From: an uncultured Micrococcales bacterium
GTDB taxonomy: Bacteria; Actinomycetota; Actinomycetes; Actinomycetales; Microbacteriaceae
Length of the DNA stretch: 5,894 bases
Assembly: GCA_937919125.1 (NCBI GenBank)
Contig: CALFOB010000243.1
Location: 1-5,894, forward strand
Reading direction: 5' to 3'
Shown: piece after piece, positions 1 to 5,894 of the stretch
How positions within the stretch are numbered: position 1 is the first letter of the stretch
Layout: each line of letters starts with the position of its first letter
Notes under the pieces: generated by a model
The model's input: only the letters and a program-made list of their open reading frames with translations
What the model was told of the DNA's origin: nothing
Database searches by the model: none
Made by a program: the position numbers and the translations under genes

Positions 1-29
1 TGGAGTTCAGACGTGTGCTCTTCCGATCT
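1..29. other. Illumina TruSeq read-2 adapter remnant (sequencing artefact)
   Basis: These bases match, without a mismatch that I can see, the inner part of the standard Illumina TruSeq read-2/index adapter. The match ends at the characteristic CTCTTCCGATCT junction at 18-29. They do not belong to the organism. The genomic insert begins at about position 30; whether the T at 30 is genomic or from the A/T ligation overhang cannot be decided. The artefact extends the adjacent prolyl-tRNA synthetase frame by a false tail ending IGRAHV, a translation of this adapter that is a recognisable contaminant at the ends of database proteins. Confidence 0.97.
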
Positions 30-801
30 TCAAGTGCGTTTCAGCCTGAGGCAATCCTTCAGTGCTCAACGCTTCTGGAGCCGAGATGGTTACCGCTTCA
101 ACGTTGGCAGCATAGCCACCAGCTGATCTAACAAAGGTATCCTCACCAATTGGAGATGGAGACAAGAACTCTTCGGATGCTGAACCACCCATTGCTCCTG
201 CATCAGCGCGAACAATGACGTACTGAATGCCTAAACGGGTAAAGATTCTTTCGTAGGCATCTCTTTGCGCTTGGTATGAAGCAACAAGCCCTGCATCCGA
301 TACATCGAATGAGTATGCGTCCTTCATAACAAACTCGCGACCACGCAATAGACCTGCGCGAGGTCTAGCTTCGTCACGATATTTGTTTTGAATTTGGAAA
401 AGTGTCAGTGGCAAATCTTTATAGCTTGAGTAAAGGTCTTTCACCAATAAAGTGAACATCTCTTCGTGGGTTGGAGCTAGAAGGTAATCAGCTTTCTTGC
501 GGTCCTGAAGTCGGAATAGATTATCGCCGTACTCGCTCCAACGACCGGTAACTTCGAAAGGTTCACGAGGCAAAAGAGCTGGGAAGAAAACTTCTTGAGC
601 ACCAGCTGCTGCCATCTCTTCACGAACAATCTGCTCGACTTTAGCCTTGACGGCTAAGCCAAGAGGTAGCCAGGTATAGATACCAGGTGCTGCTCTTCGA
701 ATGTATCCGGCTCTAACAAGAAGCTTGTGGCTATCAACTTCAGCTTCAGCAGGGTCTTCTCTAAGTGTTCGCAAGAATAATTGCGACATAGACAGAATCA
801 T
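30..801 (-). CDS. proS: Proline--tRNA ligase (ProS), N-terminal part, cut by contig end
   Basis: Cytoplasmic class II aminoacyl-tRNA synthetase that charges tRNA-Pro with proline using ATP. Visible parts are class II motif 1 around residues 33-48 ([14 protein letters not shown]), the LAPTHEE motif at 108-114, and motif 2 at about 138-166 ([12 protein letters not shown], then [13 protein letters not shown]). A conserved [12 protein letters not shown] stretch follows at 201-212, and then the start of the inserted editing domain. About 257 genuine residues are present, against roughly 570-590 for full-length bacterial-type ProS, so most of the editing domain, motif 3 and the anticodon-binding domain are missing. 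The open frame continues to position 7, but its last residues (KIGRAHV) are encoded wholly or partly by sequencing adapter. The ATG at 799-801 is preferred because GAAGAAAG (810-817) sits 8 nt upstream; the alternative ATG at 787-789 has no Shine-Dalgarno. Its start is 3 nt after the ispG stop, so translational coupling is likely. The break is a contig edge, not a pseudogene. Confidence 0.96.
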
Positions 802-804
802 TAA

Positions 805-1962
805 TTAATCTTTCTTCGCGACAACAACCTGAGGGCTGCCAACTAGGCTTGGGTCCATTTCGCCAGCTAGTCTGTTTGCCTCTTCAATAAGGGTTGCAAC
901 GATTTCACTCTCAGGTACAGTCTTGATAACTTCACCTTTAACAAAGATTTGGCCCTTGCCGTTTCCTGATGCAACACCAAGATCGGCTTCACGTGCTTCA
1001 CCTGGACCGTTAACAACACAACCCATAACTGCAACACGCAGTGGAACAGTCATGTGCTCAAGACCCGCAGTCACATCTTCCGCAAGCTTGTAAACATCAA
1101 CCTGTGCTCGACCACAAGATGGGCAAGAAACAATCTCGAACTTACGTGGACGAAGGTTTAGAGCTTCAAGAATCTTTGCTCCAACTTTTACCTCTTCTAC
1201 GGGAGGAGCTGAAAGTGAAACACGAATTGTGTCTCCGATTCCCCTGCTCAATAGCGCTCCGAAAGCAACTGAAGATTTAATTGTTCCTTGGAATGCAGGG
1301 CCAGCTTCTGTAACACCAAGGTGTAGTGGCCAGTCTCCTTGCTCAGCAAGTAGTTCGTATGCACGAACCATAACAACAGGGTCATTGTGCTTTACAGAAA
1401 TCTTGAAGTCGTGGAAGTCGTGCTCTTCAAAAAGAGATGCTTCCCAAACAGCTGATTCAACAAGTGCTTCTGCCGTTGGCTTTCCATACTTCTGAAGAAG
1501 TCTTGGATCGAGAGAACCTGCGTTTACACCGATACGAATTGAAACGCCTGCATCTTTAGCAGCCTTAGCAATTTCGCCAACCTTGTCATCGAACTGACGA
1601 ATGTTTCCTGGGTTGACACGTACTGCTCCACAACCCGCATCGATTGCTGCGAAAACATACTTTGGCTGGAAGTGAATATCAGCGATAACTGGAATCTGCG
1701 ACTTTTTGGCGATGATTCTTAGAACATCTGCATCTTCTTGAGTTGGGCAAGCAACGCGAACTATGTCACAGCCAGTCGCTGTTAGCTCAGCAATCTGTTG
1801 AAGTGTTCCATTGATGTCAGTTGTCTGAGTGGTGGTCATCGATTGGACTGATACAGGCGAATCGCTTCCAACACCGACATTTCCGACCTTGATCTGACGA
1901 GTCTTACGTCTCGGGGTCAAGACAGGTGGAGTATTTGGTAGACCTAAGTTAATAGCTGGCAC
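805..1962 (-). CDS. ispG: 4-hydroxy-3-methylbut-2-enyl diphosphate synthase (IspG/GcpE)
   Basis: Penultimate enzyme of the MEP isoprenoid pathway. It reductively opens 2-C-methyl-D-erythritol 2,4-cyclodiphosphate to HMBPP using a [4Fe-4S] cluster and a ferredoxin or flavodoxin donor in the cytosol. The 385 aa length is normal for the short bacterial form. Residues of about 20-265 form the TIM-barrel-like part (SVQSMTTT at 38-45, RVNPGN at 115-120, [11 protein letters not shown] at 216-226). The C-terminal part carries the cluster ligands C280 and C283 ([11 protein letters not shown]), C315 ([10 protein letters not shown]) and E322. These are spaced exactly as Cys270, Cys273, Cys305 and Glu312 of the E. 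coli enzyme. The start is GTG with an in-frame TAA directly upstream, so no longer start is possible; AGGAAGAAG lies 9 nt before it. It lies between rseP and proS in the same direction, and shares the cluster and the pathway with dxr. Intact, with no missing key residue. Confidence 0.98.
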   Translation of the reverse strand: MPAINLGLPNTPPVLTPRRKTRQIKVGNVGVGSDSPVSVQSMTTTQTTDINGTLQQIAELTATGCDIVRVACPTQEDADVLRIIAKKSQIPVIADIHFQPKYVFAAIDAGCGAVRVNPGNIRQFDDKVGEIAKAAKDAGVSIRIGVNAGSLDPRLLQKYGKPTAEALVESAVWEASLFEEHDFHDFKISVKHNDPVVMVRAYELLAEQGDWPLHLGVTEAGPAFQGTIKSSVAFGALLSRGIGDTIRVSLSAPPVEEVKVGAKILEALNLRPRKFEIVSCPSCGRAQVDVYKLAEDVTAGLEHMTVPLRVAVMGCVVNGPGEAREADLGVASGNGKGQIFVKGEVIKTVPESEIVATLIEEANRLAGEMDPSLVGSPQVVVAKKD

Positions 1963-1971
1963 TTAAAATCA

Positions 1972-1980
1972 CTTCTTCCT
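1972..1980 (-). promoter_or_regulatory. Shine-Dalgarno of ispG, fixing a GTG start
   Basis: The minus strand reads AGGAAGAAG here, 9 nt before the GTG at 1960-1962. It is the strongest ribosome binding site in the minus-strand cluster. Together with the in-frame stop immediately before the GTG, it decides the start. Its strength suggests that ispG is initiated independently rather than only by coupling to rseP, whose stop is 80 nt upstream. Confidence 0.8.
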
Positions 1981-2042
1981 GATGCCTAAACGACATCGAC
2001 ATGGCTTTAGTCTAAACGGCTCGGACTAGATGTCCTTTGAAC

Positions 2043-3296
2043 TTATAGGGAAAGAGGATTCAGGATGTCCCTGAGCACTAGAACTATGGTCAAGACAATG
2101 AGCAGGCTGGCAACGAAGTAGGCAATTGGCATCATCTGGCTGGTATCAACCGGACGGACCCATTTCTTACCCCGAACCCTAAATACCCCGCGTTTGATGG
2201 ACTCATAAATAGCTCCCGCAATGTGACCGCCATCTAAGGGAACTAATGGAACCATGTTGAAAACAAAGAGCGCAACGTTCAACGACATCAAAAGCCCCAA
2301 CTGTGAGAGCAACTTGTCCTCAAAACTAATGGAAGCATCCGAAGCAATCTGTCCCGAGAACTGGCCTAGGCCAATTATTGAAATTGCGCCATTCTCATTT
2401 CGATCAGAGCCTGGAGCGATTTCGGTTAGCGCCGCGCCTGCCTGAAGTGGAAGTTGAATGATCATGGCTGCAGTATCAGACATCATTAGTCCAACTTGAC
2501 CTAGAGCTGCACCGATACTTTGAGGAACACGTTCCACTTCTAGGTACACGCCTAGATATGGTCGTGATATTCCCTCTGATGTGATCAGAGTTGGCTCGAT
2601 GGTGAGGCTCACCTGAACACCGTTTCTCTCAACCAGCATAGGAATACTCTGTCCAACTGAATCATTTAGTTGAGCTTCAACATCTGACCAATACTCAACT
2701 GACTGCCCAGCAAAGCTCACAATCTTATCCCCTGGTAGTAAACCAGCTTTGCTTGAAGGTGATGCAGGATTTGGATCAGCACAATCTTGATTGGATTGGC
2801 TAGGAACACAAGATAGAACATCTTTTACTGTTGAGGTTCTCTCGTAGCCACCAAATCCAGCAAATAGGACCACGGCTAAAACAGCGGCAATTACAAGGTT
2901 GGCAAATGGCCCACCGAACATGATGACAAGTTTTTTCCAAGGAGCAAGCTGGTAAAAAGTTTTACCTTCATCTTCTTCTGCAATAACTATCTGCTCAGTT
3001 GGTTGAGCCTTAGTGGTAACTCTCTGCCACCAGTTCTTTTTTGCATCAGCAGCCTGAGTTGGCGGAAGCATGCCCACCATCTGGATGTAGCCACCTAGAG
3101 GAATCAGCTTGATTCCATATTCGGTGTCCCCTCTTTTTTTAGAAAAGAGTGTCGGACCAAAGCCGATCATGTACTTGGTTACTTTTACACCGAACTTCTT
3201 GGCAGGCCATAGATGACCAATCTCATGTAGGGCAATTGAGATTGCGAGTCCAATTAGTAAGAAAACCCAGCCACCGATGTTGTTTATGAATTCCAT
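2043..3296 (-). CDS. rseP: Site-2 zinc metalloprotease, RseP/Rip1 family (M50)
   Basis: Intramembrane protease that cleaves transmembrane segments of substrates such as anti-sigma factors after a first, site-1 cut (role known for E. coli RseP and mycobacterial Rip1; substrates here unknown). At 417 aa the length is normal. TM1 (about 8-28) carries the zinc site HEIGH at 24-28. A hydrophilic stretch at about 78-117 follows, then TM2 at about 121-148 with GGPFANL at 128-134. One PDZ domain covers about 155-235. TM3 ends in FNMVPLVPLDGGH at 346-358, which supplies the third zinc ligand D355, and TM4 is at about 388-408. All catalytic residues are present. The ATG has a short AGGT Shine-Dalgarno (3304-3307) 7 nt upstream. 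It starts 35 nt after dxr, as is common in bacteria, and is probably co-transcribed with it. Two cysteines (C163, C172) lie near the start of the PDZ domain, on the outer face. Confidence 0.96.
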   Translation of the reverse strand: MEFINNIGGWVFLLIGLAISIALHEIGHLWPAKKFGVKVTKYMIGFGPTLFSKKRGDTEYGIKLIPLGGYIQMVGMLPPTQAADAKKNWWQRVTTKAQPTEQIVIAEEDEGKTFYQLAPWKKLVIMFGGPFANLVIAAVLAVVLFAGFGGYERTSTVKDVLSCVPSQSNQDCADPNPASPSSKAGLLPGDKIVSFAGQSVEYWSDVEAQLNDSVGQSIPMLVERNGVQVSLTIEPTLITSEGISRPYLGVYLEVERVPQSIGAALGQVGLMMSDTAAMIIQLPLQAGAALTEIAPGSDRNENGAISIIGLGQFSGQIASDASISFEDKLLSQLGLLMSLNVALFVFNMVPLVPLDGGHIAGAIYESIKRGVFRVRGKKWVRPVDTSQMMPIAYFVASLLIVLTIVLVLRDILNPLSL

Positions 3297-3331
3297 TTGT
3301 CTAACCTAACTAAGCTGACTGACATTCAGTT

Positions 3332-4423
3332 TTAGTTTCTGTTGGCTATCAGATGATTAGCAGTTTCTCTAGCCCACACTTCAGCTGCTAAGACTGATTC
3401 AAGTGTCATCTCATTTTCTGGTTTGTGAGAGGCAACAACTTCTTCAATAATTTCTAGAATCCCTGGGAAAGAAATTGCTTTGTCGTGGAACGCATCGACT
3501 GCCTGCTCGTTAGCAGCGTTGTAGACAGCTGGATAGGTAAGACCAGCGGATCCCACCTGTCTAGCAATTTTTACTGCTTTGAATACTTCTTCATCTAGAG
3601 GTTCAAAAGTCCAAGTGTGTGCCTTGGTGAAATCAACCGGTGGGCTTACGTTCTCAATACGCTGCGGCCAAGTCATACCCAAAGCAATAGGTAGCTTCAT
3701 GTCTGGTGGTGAGCATTGAGCAATGATCGAGCCGTCAATGAAACTAACCATTGAGTGAACAACTGACTGCGGGTGGACTGTAACTTCAATCTGATCAAAT
3801 GGAACATTGAAAAGTAGGTGAGCTTCAATAAGTTCCAGACCTTTGTTCACCATGGTTGCTGAGTTTGTTGTTACCACTCTTCCCATGGTCCAAGTTGGGT
3901 GCTTCAAGGCTTGTTCCGGTGTTACCTGCTTTAGCTGTTCAGCTGTGAAGCCTCTAAATGGACCACCTGATGCGGTCAAGATAAGTGTTGCCACCTCTTT
4001 GGCATCTCCTGCTAGCAGACATTGAGCCAAAGCAGAGTGCTCTGAATCAACAGGAACTATTTGTCCAGGAGCGGCTGCTTCGGTTACTAATCTTCCACCG
4101 ACGATCAGAGACTCTTTATTTGCTAGAGCTAATCGCTTGCCCGTCTTCAAGGTAGCTAGGGTTGGAGCAAGACCAATAGATCCAGTTATTCCATTGATAA
4201 CTACATCGGCATCTGTGTTTTCAACAAGAGCCGTCGCTTGATCTGCACCAACAGCCACATTCTTTTCATTTACAGAGAATTTGCTTGCCTGTGAAGCTAG
4301 TAATTCTTTATTTGAATTACCAGCAAGTCCTACCACCTGAAACTTGTCTGGGTTAGCCTCAATAATCTCTAGGGCCTGCGTACCAATAGAGCCTGTACTG
4401 CCCAGGATGATTATCTTCTTCAT
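3332..4423 (-). CDS. dxr: 1-deoxy-D-xylulose 5-phosphate reductoisomerase (Dxr/IspC)
   Basis: Catalyses the first committed step of the MEP pathway: NADPH-dependent rearrangement and reduction of DXP to 2-C-methyl-D-erythritol 4-phosphate, in the cytosol; the enzyme family is the target of fosmidomycin. The Rossmann glycine-rich loop GSTGSIG is at 8-14, [10 protein letters not shown] at 101-110, and the metal ligands are D126 and E128 (PVDSEHSA) and E197 (VNKGLE). KHPTWTMGR at 174-182 holds the flexible-loop region and the substrate-binding His175, and N193 and K194 complete the active site. An all-alpha C-terminal domain follows from about 275 ([12 protein letters not shown] at 301-312). The 363 aa length is slightly short of the E. 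coli enzyme but normal for actinobacteria. The start is ATG right before [10 protein letters not shown], the expected N-terminus; no strong Shine-Dalgarno is seen, only a purine-rich AAGATTGAG just upstream. It is the first gene of the minus-strand cluster and diverges from gabT across 82 nt. Confidence 0.97.
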   Translation of the reverse strand: MKKIIILGSTGSIGTQALEIIEANPDKFQVVGLAGNSNKELLASQASKFSVNEKNVAVGADQATALVENTDADVVINGITGSIGLAPTLATLKTGKRLALANKESLIVGGRLVTEAAAPGQIVPVDSEHSALAQCLLAGDAKEVATLILTASGGPFRGFTAEQLKQVTPEQALKHPTWTMGRVVTTNSATMVNKGLELIEAHLLFNVPFDQIEVTVHPQSVVHSMVSFIDGSIIAQCSPPDMKLPIALGMTWPQRIENVSPPVDFTKAHTWTFEPLDEEVFKAVKIARQVGSAGLTYPAVYNAANEQAVDAFHDKAISFPGILEIIEEVVASHKPENEMTLESVLAAEVWARETANHLIANRN

Positions 4424-4457
4424 GTCTCAATCTTGCCACCATCCTTGTATTCCCTGC

Positions 4458-4475
4458 TGCTAGTGGCTTCTAGCA
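4458..4475. promoter_or_regulatory. Candidate operator: perfect 6-bp inverted repeat in the dxr/gabT spacer
   Basis: TGCTAG (4458-4463), six bases, then CTAGCA (4470-4475) form a perfect dyad. The right arm overlaps the -35 position predicted for gabT (4471-4476). An 18-bp dyad overlapping a promoter is typical of a dimeric helix-turn-helix regulator site, usually repressing. No regulator gene is in the window and I do not recognise the motif. It could instead be a weak hairpin in a dxr leader, or chance. Confidence 0.4.
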
Positions 4476-4499
4476 AGATAAATCTGCCAGGCGTAGAAT
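4471..4499 (+). promoter_or_regulatory. Predicted promoter of gabT, probably leaderless transcript
   Basis: The -10 element TAGAAT (4494-4499) matches five of six consensus bases. A poor -35, TAGCAA (4471-4476, three of six), lies 17 bp upstream. Six bases separate the -10 from the ATG at 4506, which puts the expected transcription start on the A of the start codon. The only AGG nearby (4489-4491) is 14 nt from the ATG, too far for a good Shine-Dalgarno. Leaderless mRNAs driven mainly by the -10 box are common in actinobacteria. Confidence 0.6.
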
Positions 4500-4505
4500 T
4501 AGTGC

Positions 4506-5831
4506 ATGACAATCGAACAGAAAAGACTTCTAGTTACTGCTATCCCAGGACCTAAATCTCAGGCCTTACACGCACACCGTCTAGAGCATGTAGGTCACGG
4601 TGTTGGTACCGCTCTTCCTGCTTACATCGAATCAGCTCATGGCGCGATCTTGGTTGACGTTGATGGCAACCAGTACATCGATATGGGTTCAGGTATTGGT
4701 GTTACAACCATCGGTCACACAAACCCAGGTGTAGTAGCCGCAGTAGCAGAGCAGGTAGCCAAGCTAACTCACACTCTTTTCACTGTCACCCCATACATGC
4801 CTTACGTGCAGGTGTGTGAAATTCTAAACAGACGCATGCCAGGTAACTTCGTCAAGCGTTCAGCCTTGTTCAACTCCGGTGCTGAAGCAGTAGAGAACGC
4901 CATCAAGTTAGCTAGAAAGTTCACCCTGCGTAACGAAATCGCTGTATTTGATCACGCCTACCACGGTAGAACAAACCTAACTATGGCAATGAACTTCAAG
5001 AACATGCCTTATGCAGATGGTTTTGGTCCTTTTGCTGGAAGTGTTACTCACGTTCCAATGTCTTACCCTTTCCATGACCCAGAAGGTATGACCGGAGAAG
5101 AAGCTGCCACTAGAGCAATCAACTACATGGAGAAGAGAATCGGGGCGAAGAACTTCGCTGCAGTAGTTATTGAACCTATTCAAGGTGAAGGTGGATTTAT
5201 TGTTCCAGCTCCTGGTTTCCTAAAGACACTTAGCCAGTGGACACATGCTAACGGAATCGTTCTTGTAGCAGATGAGGTTCAAGCAGGTATTGCTAGAACC
5301 GGTCAGTGGTTTGCATCAGAGCATGAAGAAGGTTTTGAGCCTGATCTAATGACTGTTGCTAAGGGTATTGCCGGTGGAATGCCTATTTCAGCAGTAGTTG
5401 GTAGAGCAGAAATCATGGACTCATCTCACCCTGGTGGAATTGGTGGAACCTTTGGTGGTAACCCAGTTGCAGCCGCTGCTGCGAACTCAGTTCTAAAGCA
5501 GATTGAAGATGGCGGAGTGCTTGAAAAGGCTAAGCACATCGAAACAGTAATGATGGCTCGACTAGAGCAGATGAAGACTAAGTACCCAGTTATCGGTGAA
5601 ATCCGTGGCCGCGGAGCAATGCTTGCAATCGAACTAGTAATTCCAGGTACTCGCACCCCTAACTCAGCAGCTGTTGATGCTGTTGTGAAGCACTCACACT
5701 TAAACGGTGTAGTTGTGTTGAATGCGGGAACTTACGGCAACGTAATCCGCTTCCTACCTTCCCTTGCAATCAGCGATGAACTTATTCACGACGCACTTGA
5801 TGTTGTTGAAGACGGACTAGCAAAACTCTAA
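4506..5831 (+). CDS. gabT: 4-aminobutyrate aminotransferase-like class III aminotransferase
   Basis: PLP-dependent enzyme expected to move the amino group of 4-aminobutyrate to 2-oxoglutarate, giving succinate semialdehyde and glutamate in the cytosol; 5-aminovalerate or polyamine-derived substrates are also possible. The 441 aa form a complete fold-type I protein. FNSGAEAVENAIK at 122-134 binds the cofactor phosphate, and AYHGRTN at 151-157 lies near the ring and substrate. E223 is in VIEPIQGEGG. D256 in ADEVQAG contacts the pyridine nitrogen, and K286 in TVAKGIAGG is the Schiff-base lysine. T315 (GGTFGGNP) and R415 (NVIRFLPSL) correspond to E. coli GabT Thr297 and Arg398. The E223 and arginine pattern favours GABA over ornithine or acetylornithine enzymes. 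The ATG is the only plausible start; with no usable Shine-Dalgarno and a -10 box six bases away it is probably read from leaderless mRNA. A second gene begins 18 nt downstream, suggesting a small catabolic operon. Confidence 0.92.
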   Translation: MTIEQKRLLVTAIPGPKSQALHAHRLEHVGHGVGTALPAYIESAHGAILVDVDGNQYIDMGSGIGVTTIGHTNPGVVAAVAEQVAKLTHTLFTVTPYMPYVQVCEILNRRMPGNFVKRSALFNSGAEAVENAIKLARKFTLRNEIAVFDHAYHGRTNLTMAMNFKNMPYADGFGPFAGSVTHVPMSYPFHDPEGMTGEEAATRAINYMEKRIGAKNFAAVVIEPIQGEGGFIVPAPGFLKTLSQWTHANGIVLVADEVQAGIARTGQWFASEHEEGFEPDLMTVAKGIAGGMPISAVVGRAEIMDSSHPGGIGGTFGGNPVAAAAANSVLKQIEDGGVLEKAKHIETVMMARLEQMKTKYPVIGEIRGRGAMLAIELVIPGTRTPNSAAVDAVVKHSHLNGVVVLNAGTYGNVIRFLPSLAISDELIHDALDVVEDGLAKL

Positions 5832-5849
5832 AAACCAAGGACAAACAAA

Positions 5850-5894
5850 ATGCACTCATATGCAAACAGAGAAAAATTAGCCAAACTATTTGCA
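5850..5894 (+). CDS. Start of an unidentified gene downstream of gabT, cut by window end
   Basis: An ATG at 5850 opens a frame that stays open to the end of the window for 15 codons (MHSYANREKLAKLFA). AAGGA at 5837-5841 lies 8 nt before it, which is a good Shine-Dalgarno and better than that of most genes here. The gene starts 18 nt after the gabT stop in the same direction with no terminator between, so co-transcription is likely. The visible residues are hydrophilic, with no signal peptide or membrane segment, which suggests a cytosolic protein. A semialdehyde dehydrogenase or another amine-catabolism enzyme would fit the context, but nothing in these residues identifies a family. The ATG at 5860 is in another frame that closes quickly. 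Confidence 0.75.
   Translation, partial: MHSYANREKLAKLFA

Noticed and set aside
7..30. A natural C-terminus of ProS ending KIGRAHV
   Set aside because: These codons come wholly or partly from the Illumina adapter at 1-29; ProS should be more than twice as long and is simply cut.
1041..1495. Two plus-strand open frames (1041-1280 and 1229-1495) opposite ispG
   Set aside because: They lie antisense within a well-conserved ispG, show no recognisable domain, and their composition mirrors the ispG codons.
2254..2445. Plus-strand open frame of 63 codons opposite rseP
   Set aside because: Antisense shadow of a conserved membrane protein gene, with no family resemblance.
3131..3149. 7-bp inverted repeat CTCTTTT/AAAAGAG with a run of seven T/A in rseP, as a terminator or frameshift site
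   Set aside because: It lies inside intact coding sequence (TLFSKKRGD). The A-run is not in the phase of a known -1 slippery heptamer, and the downstream frame is not interrupted.
3318..3330. Small dyad ACTGA-N3-TCAGT just after the dxr stop, as a terminator
   Set aside because: The stem is only 5 bp, there is no T-run after it, and rseP starts at once; it is too weak to call.
3843..4025. Plus-strand open frame of 60 codons opposite dxr
   Set aside because: Antisense to conserved dxr active-site coding sequence, with no domain seen.
4475..4480. TATCTT on the minus strand as the dxr -10 box
   Set aside because: There is no acceptable -35 16-18 bp upstream and no extended -10 TG; not supported enough to list as a promoter.
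4977..5656. Two minus-strand open frames (4977-5183 and 5426-5656) opposite gabT
   Set aside because: Both are antisense to conserved gabT motifs; the low-complexity Pro/Ala/Ile-rich content reflects the complement of gabT codons.
5829..5849. Terminator between gabT and the next gene
   Set aside because: The 18-nt spacer is A-rich and holds a Shine-Dalgarno but has no inverted repeat and no T-run.

Overview
The window looks like one end of a draft or metagenome contig from an actinobacterium. The protein sequences, especially IspG and RseP, read like those of Microbacteriaceae. Base composition by eye is in the mid-40s % GC, which is low for that family and would fit the small planktonic freshwater or marine lineages. 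That assignment is inference from remembered family sequences, not from a search.

Positions 1-29 are not biological. They match the inner end of the Illumina TruSeq read-2 adapter, left untrimmed at the contig edge. Genomic sequence starts at about position 30.

The left three quarters (30-4423) is a tight minus-strand cluster in the order of transcription dxr, rseP, ispG, proS. The gaps are 35, 80 and 3 nt. dxr and ispG encode two steps of the MEP (non-mevalonate) isoprenoid pathway. rseP encodes a membrane-embedded site-2 protease. proS encodes prolyl-tRNA synthetase and is cut by the contig end inside its editing domain. This order is a known conserved housekeeping arrangement in actinobacteria.

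The right quarter (4506-5894) runs on the plus strand, divergent from dxr. It holds a complete class III aminotransferase resembling 4-aminobutyrate aminotransferase (GabT). After 18 nt comes the first 15 codons of another gene with a good ribosome binding site, probably co-transcribed; its product cannot be told from so little.

The 82-nt divergent spacer is the most informative non-coding stretch. A TAGAAT -10 element lies exactly 6 nt before the gabT ATG, and there is no well-placed Shine-Dalgarno, so gabT mRNA is probably leaderless. A perfect 6-bp inverted repeat with a 6-nt spacer overlaps the matching -35 position and could be an operator. I see no RNA genes, mobile elements, CRISPR arrays, phage genes or convincing terminators. 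I do not see an undescribed biological system here; apart from the adapter and the divergent control region, this is ordinary core genome.
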